Shown here: piece after piece, positions 54,834-64,000 of the stretch | Layout of the letters: each line of letters starts with the position of its first letter | How positions within the stretch are numbered: position 1 is the first letter of the stretch | Source of the DNA: Rhizobium sp. 18065 | Lineage (GTDB): Bacteria > Pseudomonadota > Alphaproteobacteria > Rhizobiales > Rhizobiaceae | NCBI RefSeq assembly: GCF_902706095.1 | Contig: NZ_CACSJP010000009.1 | Location: 1 to 64,000, forward strand | Direction of reading: 5' to 3' | Length of the DNA: 64,000 bases | Program-made: the position numbers and the translations under genes | The notes under the pieces: generated by a model | Database searches by the model: none | What the model was told of the DNA's origin: nothing | What the model saw: the letters and a program-made list of their open reading frames with translations, nothing else

Positions 54834-55286
54834 TTATGATGCGGACCGCACTTCCACGGTGCCTTTGGAGGCGGGAAAACCTGCAGCCAGCGCCTCCACC
54901 CTCTCTACTGTGAGGCGATGGACTCGCCCATCTCGAGATGTCCAGTCGATGGACTGACCCGTGGAAAGGCCGATCAGGGCGGCGCCGATAGGCGTAAGAA
55001 CGGATACTTTGCCGGCCGCGATATTGGCTTCGCCGGGGAAAACGAGCATGACTAGGCGTTCATCGCCGAGGTCGCTTACAAAGTGGAGCGTCGAGCCCAT
55101 GCGCACGACATCAGAGCCGATCTTGTTGTCTGGAACAATGCGGGCGCGGTCGAGCTCGACCAGGAGTTCTTCGGACACCTCCGGATTGCGCGCCATGTGT
55201 GCCTCGGCAAGGCGTGAGAGCCTCTCGTGGTCGGAATGGGTAACGACGATGGCCGGCTTGCGATGCGATTTCTTTTCGGTAGCCAT
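54834..55286 (-). CDS. rnk: Rnk-type nucleoside diphosphate kinase regulator
   Basis: A 150-residue Rnk family member with an N-terminal coil (VVTHSDHERLSRLAEAHMAR) and the GreA-like C-terminal domain (MGSTLHFVSDLGDERLVMLV, VSVLTPIGAALIGLSTGQSI). ATG 55286 follows AGGAAACCAGCA; an in-frame ATG at 55382 is rejected. It is a paralogue of the gene at 54148, 146 bp away in the same direction. Confidence 0.8.
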   Translation of the reverse strand: MATEKKSHRKPAIVVTHSDHERLSRLAEAHMARNPEVSEELLVELDRARIVPDNKIGSDVVRMGSTLHFVSDLGDERLVMLVFPGEANIAAGKVSVLTPIGAALIGLSTGQSIDWTSRDGRVHRLTVERVEALAAGFPASKGTVEVRSAS

Positions 55287-55689
55287 TGCTGGTTTCCTAT
55301 ATATGTACGCAGCCACGCACAAAGCGCGCTGCATTCGATTAGATAGAATTGGAAAGACTGTCGCCTCTTTCGGCTGCTTCAACCGACTTGCGGAAAGCTA
55401 CCTATGCCCCTCGACCGGGGTGAGACACGACCGGGCCGGGGGTCATATGCCTGCGATAAGGCATACTCGCTTGAGACTATTGTGGAGGGGCTCGATCAAC
55501 ATCTCTTGAAGATGTGCCCGTTAATCGCGGAAGTCAAGCAGGGTAGGTGAAGCTGTTAGGTGATTGACGGTTTGATTAAAGCTAATCCACTCAAGCCTGT
55601 TTCATAACCATCATAAAATCCACGCTACCAATCGGCTCCCCAAACCCATTTCGTTTTGCATATGTTTTGAGGTGCCAGCCAATTCGCCG
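55287..55689. other. Intergenic, no gene seen
   Basis: About 400 bp between the rnk start and the gdh remnant. No coding frame, RNA gene or repeat was recognised. Confidence 0.35.
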
Positions 55690-56496
55690 CCCGATATTCA
55701 AGCGCCTCACCAATCGTTACGAGGCGGAGTGTTAACCGGCAAGGCGCTGTTTTATGGCGGCTCAAGAGAGCGGAGGGAAGTGACCGGATATGGTGCAACC
55801 TATTTTGTCGCGCGGATGCTTTCGACGAAAGGCCACAGCTTTGAAAGCAAACGCGTGCTGGTCTCTGGATCCGGCAACGTCGCAAGCTAGAACATGGAAA
55901 GTCGTGGAATTCGGGGGGGAAGATTGCCGCTTGCTCGGCTTCCGGCGTCTGTATCCTCGATGAGAATGGCGTCTATCTCGACCTCTTTAAAGGAGATCAA
56001 GCAACAACGCCGCGGTCGGATATCAGAATATGTTGGTTTATTGGGCGCTGGTAGCAACTGAATCGAATGGGGGGCAATCTGGGAAGTAGCGCGCGATATC
56101 GCAGTACCTTCAGTGGCTCAGAACCAGTTGACGGGAAGCGATGCCAAGGCCCTGATCAGGAACAAGGTCATCGCAGTCGGCGAAGGCGCCAGCATGCCGA
56201 CCACACCGCAAGCAGTGCGGCGTTTTCAGGAGGCAGGGGTCTTGTTTGTACCGGGCAAACCCGCCAATGCAGGTTGCCTCGCAACGTCGGCGTTGGAAAT
56301 GCAGCGGAATGCGTCGCGGGATAGCTGGACCTTCGAGCAGACAGAAAAGCGCTTGGCGACGACAATGCAGAATATCCATGATACATGCGCTACGATAGCC
56401 GAAGAATACGGCGCGGCGGGCGACTTTGTGCTCGGCGCCAACATCTGTGGCTTCGTCAGAGTGGCCGAGGCGATGGATGCGCTCGGCATGATCTGA
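55690..56496 (+). pseudogene. Decayed second copy of glutamate dehydrogenase
   Basis: Pieces match the C-terminal two thirds of the intact gdhA at 62949-64000: KRLTNRYEA then [46 protein letters not shown], and an open end from NQLTGSDAKALIRNKVIAVG to [14 protein letters not shown] one-base loss within the Glu-Ala-Gly codons around 55730, in-frame stops, and at least one further frame change after GSGNVA break it. The N-terminal third is missing. It is inverted relative to the intact copy. Confidence 0.85.
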
Positions 56497-56744
56497 CGAC
56501 CTCGTGGTGACACCTGTCGGCGCTGATGCGCGTTGACAGGTTTGACTTTTGCGATCTACCGGCGCAAAGACGCGGTATGGCAACGTTTGTGATTCAACTC
56601 CCCAGAGAGCCTCAGCGCTCGAAAAACGGCTCCTGGCCCGAACGCAGGTAAATCCTGGTTTGCGTTCGGGGAACCAGGATCATGTCGTTCCCTAAACGAT
56701 AGCGGTGGCTGACGCCTCTCGCTAAATCTTCCGGCTTTAACATC

Positions 56745-57500
56745 TTGAGCAGAAAACCCATAGCACCCCGCGGTAAGCGGGTGACGCTTCCGCGAGCGCT
56801 GTCCAAACTTGGCCACTGTTCGCGAACTCAGGCCGAACGGTTGATTGCCGAGGGCCGGGTGGCGCTTAATGGCCGTCGCGCCATGGATCCATCGGTATGG
56901 GTGGATATTGTATCGGACCAAATGGCAGTCGATGGACAGCCTGTTTCGGAACCGACGAAGCTCTACATCATGATGAACAAACCACGCGGTCTGATTACGA
57001 CGCGTGATGATCCCGCTGGCCGTGCGACGGTATTCGACTGCCTCAGGCTTAAGGACATGGGGTTCGTTTCACCGGTCGGTCGCCTGGACAAAGCCAGCGA
57101 AGGCTTGCTGTTGTTTACCAATGACACAGTCCTCTCGCAGCGGCTTCTTGACCCTGTCACGAATGTACCCAAGATCTACCACGTCCAAGTCGGGGGAGAA
57201 ATTGGCACTCCGGAACTGGAACAGATGATTTTCGGCATTCCCAGCGACGGTGAGCTCCTCCGCGCCACCTCCGTTGACCTTTTGCGTCGCGGCAGCAAGA
57301 ACTCATGGATTGAGGTCGAACTGCGCGAGGGTCGGTACCGGCAAATCCGCAGAATGCTGGAAGGTGTTGGACTGGACTGTCTGCGCCTGGTCAGGATAGC
57401 GGTCGACACGCTGCGATTGGGTGATTTACAAAAAGGAGACAGCAGGCCTCTCACCACCTCTGAAATCGCCTCACTGCGCAAGCGCGCAGGGTTCGAATAG
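56745..57500 (+). CDS. RsuA/RluB/RluF-family RNA pseudouridine synthase
   Basis: A 251-residue protein with an N-terminal S4 RNA-binding domain (LPRALSKLGHCSRTQAERLI) and the catalytic domain with the active-site motif VGRLDKASEGLLLFTNDT, where Asp is the nucleophile, followed by REGRYRQIRRMLEGVG. It modifies uridine in rRNA. Its position (16S or 23S, residue) cannot be told. A TTG at 56745 is taken as start; no clear ribosome site precedes it, so the start is uncertain. Confidence 0.85.
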   Translation: MSRKPIAPRGKRVTLPRALSKLGHCSRTQAERLIAEGRVALNGRRAMDPSVWVDIVSDQMAVDGQPVSEPTKLYIMMNKPRGLITTRDDPAGRATVFDCLRLKDMGFVSPVGRLDKASEGLLLFTNDTVLSQRLLDPVTNVPKIYHVQVGGEIGTPELEQMIFGIPSDGELLRATSVDLLRRGSKNSWIEVELREGRYRQIRRMLEGVGLDCLRLVRIAVDTLRLGDLQKGDSRPLTTSEIASLRKRAGFE

Positions 57501-57753
57501 TCTATTGGGCATGTCACTTTTTGACGAGAAGCCGGCGCTTGTCGTCAATATAAAAAATGAAATCCCGCGTTCCTCCATCTCGAATATGCCAGACTATCAC
57601 CGATCATTAGGTTCAGTTTTAGGCTGAAATTGCCTCGCTGCATTCGGCCTGAACTTATGAAGCAGTCCAACCTTTTATCCGCACCCCTATCCTGTGCTAC
57701 CGGGTCAGTTCTCAGTGGCAATCAACAACTTGATGTAGACATTGCAGGCTCAG

Positions 57754-57787
57754 GGCGCGTACCGAGCAAATACGCTCGGTACGCGCC
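57754..57787. terminator. Perfect 14-bp hairpin between convergent genes
   Basis: GGCGCGTACCGAGC and GCTCGGTACGCGCC flank a 6-nt loop. It lies between the pseudouridine synthase (ends 57500) and the convergent Nudix gene (ends 57843), 56 bp from the latter. No T-run. Confidence 0.6.
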
Positions 57788-57842
57788 ATACCAGCGAGAT
57801 GCCCCACGGTTGGTTCCCCGCAAGCCGAATTGGATACGAACG

Positions 57843-58319
57843 CTACGCATTGAATATGCTCAGTTCCTCAGCAGCAGACTGCAATAATCGAGCGAAGTCC
57901 GGTTCAGATGCCTTCTCCACCGTTTCGCTCAATGACTGCCAACTGCGCGTCCGTTGGTGCTTCTCAGGCCATTGAAGCAGGGTTGCACGCACACGCAGTG
58001 CGAAGAGAGTGACCCGGAAAAGCGGCTTGCAGCCGTCTTCGAGATCGCGTCCATGTATGTAGCTTCCAATTGGGGCCGGATGCATATCGCCGAAGACGCC
58101 GGCCTCTTCAAACGCCTCTCGGGCAGCCGATTGCGCTGGAGTCCGGCCGTTGATGAGTGACCCTTTAGGAACGATCCAGCGACCACGCCTCCGGGACGTA
58201 ATCATCAGAATTCTGACGTTACCTTGACGATCGCGGCGCCAGGGCAAAGCACCGAACTGATGCACCACTCCCGGTTGATCGAAGATGGCGGCACTTACGA
58301 ACCCCTCATGTGCGTTCAT
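57843..58319 (-). CDS. Nudix hydrolase
   Basis: A 158-residue protein of the diphosphoinositol-polyphosphate-hydrolase-like Nudix type. The Nudix box is partly degenerate at its first Glu (GSLINGR instead of GX5E) but keeps REAFEEAGVFG, with KGSLINGRTPAQSAAREAFE spanning it. Such proteins hydrolyse nucleoside diphosphate derivatives; the substrate is unknown. A short frame with CPSC and CPWC motifs (58306-58488) overlaps its start upstream but lacks support. Confidence 0.8.
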   Translation of the reverse strand: MNAHEGFVSAAIFDQPGVVHQFGALPWRRDRQGNVRILMITSRRRGRWIVPKGSLINGRTPAQSAAREAFEEAGVFGDMHPAPIGSYIHGRDLEDGCKPLFRVTLFALRVRATLLQWPEKHQRTRSWQSLSETVEKASEPDFARLLQSAAEELSIFNA

Positions 58320-58958
58320 GTCGTTGCCTCCCTGGTCGAGCGGTCAACACAAAATTGTCACGTGGGAAAGACACGTAGATCGACAAAAGCGCACAGCACC
58401 AAGGGCAGCGGTACGCCGCACGCGGGAGGGCGCGATTGCATGAGGGGCAGGGATTAATTTTCAACGGAGTGCTCACGGAGGGCTCCACTCACTGCAACGT
58501 CAGGAACGCCGCAAAAATGAACCGCATGAATTAAACTATCCCGGAGCAGAAGGCTTGGCGGTCTTCCAGTATCAAATCGAGTTACTGCTCCGGGCAAAGC
58601 GGCGTGCTTTACTCGTAAGCCTCGATAGTCTGATAAATGTTTCCATGCACATGTTCGTTATGTAGGAATTAGATTACGCTCTTTCAAGCCAATGAGCGAA
58701 CGTCGTGCTAATTTTTGTTGTCTATCAAGAATTTGACTTTCCGCTAGAACTATCCCATGCTTCCTCAAATGATCAGTTTTGTGATTATAAGCGCTTTTCA
58801 GGTGCGGCTTCAAATTGGCCATTAGCCCTGGTTCGGACATGTTGCGATAGCGACGCCGGGCCAGGGGACCTTTCCCATTCGTGTAGTTCTCTGGAGCAGT
58901 CTCAGCCGCAGCGCGAATGGCGTCATGCGCCCTTATGGCTGCTGGAAAGGCAAAAAAT
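58320..58958. other. Intergenic, no gene supported
   Basis: About 640 bp. One minus-strand frame (58306-58488) encodes a zinc-ribbon-like CPSC...CPWC pair but starts with GTG and has no ribosome site. Other frames look like chance. Confidence 0.35.
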
Positions 58959-59081
58959 ATGGCCAAACGTATTGGTAACCGTGAAGTTCGCAAACCAAAG
59001 AAAATCACGGAAAAGAAGCAGGAGGCGATGTCCGTCGCAACACTAGGCGCAGGTGGTTCGAACCCCAAGAAGCGCAAATAG
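58959..59081 (+). CDS. Tiny lysine-rich protein of rhizobial type
   Basis: A 40-residue basic peptide: MAKRIGNREVRKPKKITEKK, then a segment ending with NPKKRK before TAG. Very similar short proteins starting MAKRxGNREVKKPKK occur in many rhizobia, as I recall, with unknown function. The upstream GGAAAGGC is a plausible ribosome site. Confidence 0.6.
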   Translation: MAKRIGNREVRKPKKITEKKQEAMSVATLGAGGSNPKKRK

Positions 59082-59291
59082 GTGAGACCAGGCGCCCTCA
59101 CGCGATAAAATCGGAAGGACGTCTTGCGCCTAAACGCCGGCATATGCGGCATGAGGAATTGCCTGGGAAAAGCGACCGCGGGACGCCTTCAGGACGGAGC
59201 TGTAACCTGTAGATGTCCGCGATGTGGTACTTGACCACCGGTCTCCGACCGGTGGTCCTCATGTTGGAAAACCAAGCGTATCACGCGTGCT
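59082..59291. other. Gap with a perfect 11-bp hairpin
   Basis: GACCACCGGTC / GACCGGTGGTC (59233-59257, 3-nt loop) lies 35 bp beyond the stop of the carboxynorspermidine dehydrogenase gene on the minus strand and could end that operon. No T-run. Confidence 0.5.
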
Positions 59292-60533
59292 TTAGCGCGA
59301 TGTCAAAGGACGGTCTCCATTGATATCTCTGATGCGTGTTGGGAGCCCCATACCGTTCAACAGTTCAAGAAGCGGGCGCGGGCGCAGTTCTTCGACATTC
59401 GCCATTCTTCCGATATCCCATTCTCCTGTTGCGACGAGCATTGCGGCTGCGACGGCCGGAACGCCAGCCGTATAGGAAATCCCTTGGGAGCCAACTTCCT
59501 CGAAAGCCTGCTTGTGATCGGCGACGTTATAGATGAACACCTCGCGCTCCACCCCATCCTTGATGCCCTTGACGAAATCGCCGATGCAGGTCTTGCCAAC
59601 ATAATCCGGGGCAAGGGACGTCGGGTCTGGCAACACCGCCTTGACGACCTTGATCGGCACGACCTCAAGTCCCTCCGCCGTTTTCACCGGCTGCTCGGAG
59701 AGAAGGCCGAGCGTGTTCAGCACCGTGAAGACGTTGATGTAGTGATCGCCGAACCCCATCCAGAAGCGTATATCCGCACCTTCCATATGCCTTGAGAGCG
59801 AGTGAACCTCATCATGGCCGGTCAAATAGGCCTTTTGCCTGCCGACGACAGGCAGATCGAATTCCTGACCAACCTCAAACATCGTGTTTGTCTGCCAGGC
59901 GCCTTTTTGCCAGGAATAGACTTTGCCGGTGAATTCGCGGAAATTGATTTCCGGGTCGAAGTTGGTGGAGAAATACCGGCCGTGGCTACCGGCATTGATA
60001 TCGACGATATCGACGGCGGTGACCGTGTCGAAATACTCGTCCTTGGCGAGCCTCGCATAGGCGTTGACGACGCCTGGATCGAACCCGATGCCGAGAATGG
60101 CCGTTAGACCCTTGTGCTCGCACTCCTCGGCCCGTTTCCACTCGTAGTTTCCATACCACGGCGGTGTTTCGCAGATCTTTTTGGGGTCCTCGTGGATCGC
60201 CGTGTCCAGATAGGCCGCACCAGCGTCGATGCAGGCGCGCAGCACCGACATGTTGACGAAGGCGGAACCGACATTGATCACGATCTGGGAACCTGTTCTG
60301 GCAATAAGCGCCTTGGTCGCTTCCGGATCCATGGCGTCGAGCGTATGCGCCTCAAGCCTCACGTCCGTCTTCAGGCTGTTTTTCCCATGAATGGACTCCA
60401 CGATCCTGTAGCATTTTTCGACAGTGCGGGATGCAATGTGAATGTCTCCCAATACATCGCTGTTCTGGGCGCACTTGTGTGCCACGACCTGAGCCACGCC
60501 ACCGGCGCCAATGATGAGAACGTTCTTTTTCAT
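59292..60533 (-). CDS. Carboxynorspermidine/carboxyspermidine dehydrogenase
   Basis: A 413-residue saccharopine dehydrogenase-fold enzyme with the NAD(P)-binding motif LIIGAGGVAQVVAHKCAQ. It makes carboxy(nor)spermidine from aspartate semialdehyde and diamines, the first step of the alternative spermidine route. Key stretches are LDTAIHEDPKKICETPPWYG and ILGIGFDPGVVNAYARL. It lies directly after the decarboxylase gene in the same direction (39 bp gap), the usual pairing. Confidence 0.92.
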   Translation of the reverse strand: MKKNVLIIGAGGVAQVVAHKCAQNSDVLGDIHIASRTVEKCYRIVESIHGKNSLKTDVRLEAHTLDAMDPEATKALIARTGSQIVINVGSAFVNMSVLRACIDAGAAYLDTAIHEDPKKICETPPWYGNYEWKRAEECEHKGLTAILGIGFDPGVVNAYARLAKDEYFDTVTAVDIVDINAGSHGRYFSTNFDPEINFREFTGKVYSWQKGAWQTNTMFEVGQEFDLPVVGRQKAYLTGHDEVHSLSRHMEGADIRFWMGFGDHYINVFTVLNTLGLLSEQPVKTAEGLEVVPIKVVKAVLPDPTSLAPDYVGKTCIGDFVKGIKDGVEREVFIYNVADHKQAFEEVGSQGISYTAGVPAVAAAMLVATGEWDIGRMANVEELRPRPLLELLNGMGLPTRIRDINGDRPLTSR

Positions 60534-60572
60534 TTCGGGGGATAACTCCTTGCAATACTAGAATGAATGGCC

Positions 60573-61670
60573 TCAGGAGAGGCTCTGCTTGTAGTCCGCA
60601 TAGGTGAATTCACGGACCGTCCTGACGCTTCCGTCGAGATCCTTGATGGCGATCGCCGGCATCTTGACGCCGTTGAACCAGTTTTTCTTGACCATCGTGT
60701 AACCAGCGGCATCCTGAAAAGAGATGCGGTCGCCAACCTTCAACTCGGCCGCAAAGCGGAATTCCCCGAAAATGTCACCGGCAAGGCACGACTTGCCGCA
60801 GATCAGGGTGCTGTGTGGACCTTCGTTCGGCGAGACCTTGGCACTCTCGCGATAAATCAGAAGATCCAGCATATGGGCTTCGATTGAGCTGTCCACGATC
60901 GCCAGATGCTTGCCATTGTAAAGCGTATCGAGCACCGTCACTTCGAGGGTCGTACTGTGGGTAATCGTGGCTTCCCCCGGTTCAAGATAGACCTGCACGC
61001 CGTGGCGCTGCGCGAAAGCCAGCAGACGCGAGCAGAAAGCATCGATCGGGTAGCCGTCACCGGTAAAGTGGATGCCACCCCCAAGGCTGACCCATTCTAC
61101 CCGTCTGAGCAGAGAACCGAACCTTTCCTCGATTTGGTTCAGCATCCTGTCAAAGAGGGCAAAGTTGGTGTTCTCGCAATTGTTGTGGATCATGAAGCCG
61201 CTAATCATGCTCATGATGGCTTCGACCTTGCCGGCATCCCATTCGCCGAGCCGGCTGAATGGGCGGGCAGGGTCTGCAAGGTCGAAGCTCGACGAACTGA
61301 TTTGTGGATTGAGACGCAGGCCGCATGGCCGGCCGGCAGCTTTTGCGGCATACCGTTCCAGCTGGGAGATCGAGTTGAAGATGATCTTGTCGGCATGCGA
61401 GATTACGCCATCAATCTCGTCGTCGTCATAAGCGACACTGTAAGCATGTGTCTCTCCGCCGAACTGCTCGTGACCCAGGCGTGTCTCGAACAAAGACGAC
61501 GATGTGGTTCCATCCATGTAGCCGCGCATGACGTCAAAGACCGACCATGTCGCGAAGCACTTCAACGCCAACAGGGCTTTGGCGCCGGATTTTTCTCTTA
61601 CGTGGGCGATCTTCTCCAGATTCTGGATCAGCTTTGATGTGTCGATCAGGTAGTATGGGGTTTTCATCAT
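60573..61670 (-). CDS. nspC: Carboxynorspermidine decarboxylase
   Basis: A 365-residue PLP-dependent decarboxylase of the alanine-racemase fold (type III). The PLP lysine is in LLALKCFATWSVFDVMRGYM, and a later GGGIHFTGDGYPIDAF and VYLEPGEATITHSTTLEV carry cofactor and substrate residues. It converts carboxy(nor)spermidine to (nor)spermidine. ATG 61670 or 61667 is likely; the frame opening at 61766 lies upstream and is rejected. Confidence 0.92.
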   Translation of the reverse strand: MMKTPYYLIDTSKLIQNLEKIAHVREKSGAKALLALKCFATWSVFDVMRGYMDGTTSSSLFETRLGHEQFGGETHAYSVAYDDDEIDGVISHADKIIFNSISQLERYAAKAAGRPCGLRLNPQISSSSFDLADPARPFSRLGEWDAGKVEAIMSMISGFMIHNNCENTNFALFDRMLNQIEERFGSLLRRVEWVSLGGGIHFTGDGYPIDAFCSRLLAFAQRHGVQVYLEPGEATITHSTTLEVTVLDTLYNGKHLAIVDSSIEAHMLDLLIYRESAKVSPNEGPHSTLICGKSCLAGDIFGEFRFAAELKVGDRISFQDAAGYTMVKKNWFNGVKMPAIAIKDLDGSVRTVREFTYADYKQSLS

Positions 61671-61762
61671 GGATAGTCCGGCGTTGAGGGTGAAAAGGGG
61701 GAGGGTTCTCGGCAAACGGCGTCGGGTTGCGACGCCGTGTTTTTGAAATATGCATAAGAAAA

Positions 61763-62590
61763 TCACCGAGGCAGCGCGGCACCCGGAATACTGACCCTGA
61801 GGCCAAGCGATCGTCGCTTCATAATGCGAGCAGCCAGGGATATGTTGATGGATATCTTGGTTCTGTAATTCGTCTCAAGCGTGGAAATCGCGGAGTTGGC
61901 CTGTTCGAAAACCGAGCTTGGTAAGCGGCGCTCTTTGCCGTTTTGAGGCGCTTGTGGCAGAAACGCTTCGCCGATGACCCGTCCGACCCAGACACGATCG
62001 TGACAAACTGATCGATTCAAACCAGCCAATTGCTGCAGGAATTCCTGCCGGGCGACGAAGTCGTGCGGATTTGCCAAAACGTGTCTTGATCGCTCGTCCA
62101 GATTTCTGGCTGTAACCAACGGCTCGATTTCTGGCCTTCGCCATAAAAGAAACCGCTCGTCGACAAGGTCCAGATACTCATCTGTCACCTGCACGGGTAG
62201 TGCGTCATCCGCAATTGTCTCGAAAAACCGGAAAGGATCGGAGCTCTCTTGGTTTTGCTGGAAATCGACGATTGCGGCCACCGAGGCGCCGATTTGCGGC
62301 CAGCTGAACACGACCTGAGCTGCGATTTCACTCGATACTCTCGCTTGTCTCCACAACGCGTGAGCGATCGCAAGATTGGCTCTCATGCCGGGGGAAAGGT
62401 CAAAGCAACGCGTGCTGCCTTTTTGTTCTTGCCGAACGAACTGGTTGAAGAATTGGCAATCCAGCAGTTCGCTGAGCGCCACTGCGTTTTCTCCCAAAGC
62501 TTCGGAAATCTGTAATTGGCTGAGCACGCCAGAGTGCCAGCCATCACCTTCGTGAAAGCATCCCATACGAACCTGCATTTCGGGCTTCAT
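61763..62590 (-). CDS. Unrecognised protein upstream of the polyamine genes
   Basis: A 275-residue soluble protein I do not recognise. The middle has helical stretches (MRANLAIAHALWRQARVSSE and FSWPQIGASVAAIVDFQQNQ) that might be DNA-binding or packing helices, and the rest (VTDEYLDLVDERFLLWRRPE) is charged. No signal peptide, membrane segment or catalytic motif is seen. It precedes nspC on the same strand with about 92 bp between, so it may share the polyamine operon. Confidence 0.5.
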   Translation of the reverse strand: MKPEMQVRMGCFHEGDGWHSGVLSQLQISEALGENAVALSELLDCQFFNQFVRQEQKGSTRCFDLSPGMRANLAIAHALWRQARVSSEIAAQVVFSWPQIGASVAAIVDFQQNQESSDPFRFFETIADDALPVQVTDEYLDLVDERFLLWRRPEIEPLVTARNLDERSRHVLANPHDFVARQEFLQQLAGLNRSVCHDRVWVGRVIGEAFLPQAPQNGKERRLPSSVFEQANSAISTLETNYRTKISINISLAARIMKRRSLGLRVSIPGAALPR

Positions 62591-62650
62591 TGGCCTTCAA
62601 TCGGCTGTGTCATCAGAAGGATATTCTAATCAGCCGCACTCATCTTGTCG
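62591..62650. other. Intergenic, no gene seen
   Basis: Short gap before the coding-like fragment on the minus strand; nothing recognised. Confidence 0.4.
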
Positions 62651-62763
62651 TCACGCCGCAGCGTGCGATACGAAAAAGCGATACCCGGCCGAGGCGACCT
62701 CGTCCGGGCTAAATTCCCGCTTTGAGACGTAGAGGCTCCCGTCTCGGATGATGATTAAGTGGC
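62651..62763 (-). pseudogene. Coding-like fragment without a start codon
   Basis: On the minus strand the codons read IIIRDGSLYVSKREFSPDEV and continue to VSHAAA and a TGA (62651-62653), with strong GC-rich third positions. Upstream the frame meets a TGA with no ATG, GTG or TTG between. It looks like the 3' end of a lost gene. I do not recognise the family. Confidence 0.4.
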
Positions 62764-62948
62764 ATCATGGGTATATCGTAGATGGCGAAGGCTGGAAGTC
62801 AAGTTGTGTTTCAATGACCACAAATTGGAGATCCCTCCCGGTATGGGAAGGCGTCGAGATGGCCTAGCGAGCGCCGGCCATCGCTGATTTTCAACAGAGA
62901 TTTTTGGTTGACGACGGTCTTGTAAATATACGACACCCAAAGCAGACT

Positions 62949-64000
<1,052 letters not shown>

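Noticed and set aside
58306-58488. Possible small zinc-ribbon gene with CPSC and CPWC motifs before the Nudix gene.
   Set aside because: GTG start without a ribosome site and overlap with the Nudix start; motif alone is not enough.
62684-62708. Inverted repeat CCCGGCCGAGG / CCTCGTCCGGG as a terminator.
   Set aside because: It falls inside the coding-like fragment, has a mismatch and no T-run.

Overview
The window looks like an alphaproteobacterium of the order Hyphomicrobiales, most likely Rhizobiaceae (Rhizobium, Sinorhizobium or Agrobacterium type). The reasons are moderately high GC, the gene content and order of the nor, nir, nap and nos clusters, a DnaE2-type polymerase at the left edge, and carboxynorspermidine synthesis genes at the right. 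Whether the replicon is a chromosome or a large plasmid cannot be told from the sequence.

Positions 1-51500 hold, after the 3' end of dnaE2, a nearly complete denitrification island. It lies between two direct copies of a 147-148 bp element (640-787 and 51354-51500). In order it carries: dnrN (NO-damage repair); ubiV-ubiU-ubiT divergent from a UbiD/UbiX pair (O2-independent ubiquinone synthesis); a nitrate/sulfonate-type ABC transporter co-transcribed with two NnrS-type membrane proteins; nnrU, a hemerythrin-domain gene and a tiny membrane protein divergent from norEF-norCB-norQD (NO reductase); hemN (anaerobic haem synthesis); two DUF2249 genes; a third nnrS; nirK-nirV (copper nitrite reductase); nnrR (NO-responsive Crp/Fnr regulator); pseudoazurin (electron carrier); napEFDABC (periplasmic nitrate reductase); mogA (molybdopterin adenylylation); a NIT-domain chemoreceptor; a Fe-chelate-type ABC importer with a TonB-dependent receptor; a second hemerythrin gene; a decayed ABC ATPase; and nosRZDFYLX (N2O reductase). 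Together these encode nitrate to N2 reduction plus quinone, haem, molybdopterin, metal uptake, sensing and repair functions that support it.

Regulation is readable. Fnr/NnrR-type dyads lie before almost every transcription unit. One class is CTTTGC-N6-GCAAAG (nor, hemN, the DUF2249 gene, the TonB receptor, dnrN in degenerate form). A second is a hybrid TTGATCTnGCGCAA (pseudoazurin, the 34806 gene, nosR; a variant between ubiT and ubiD). A perfect TTGAT-N4-ATCAA box lies between nnrS and nirK. Spacing to start codons mostly fits activation from about -41.5. No such box was found before napE.

Positions 51501-64000 are less ordered. They include a broken class II aldolase gene with an expanded tetranucleotide, a DMT permease, two Rnk/GreA-like genes, a decayed glutamate dehydrogenase copy, an RsuA/RluB-type pseudouridine synthase, a Nudix hydrolase, a tiny lysine-rich protein gene, the carboxynorspermidine dehydrogenase/decarboxylase pair, an unrecognised gene, and an apparently intact gdhA that runs off the right edge. 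No rRNA, tRNA, CRISPR array or intact transposase was recognised. All functional calls rest on reading motifs and families by eye; no database search was run.
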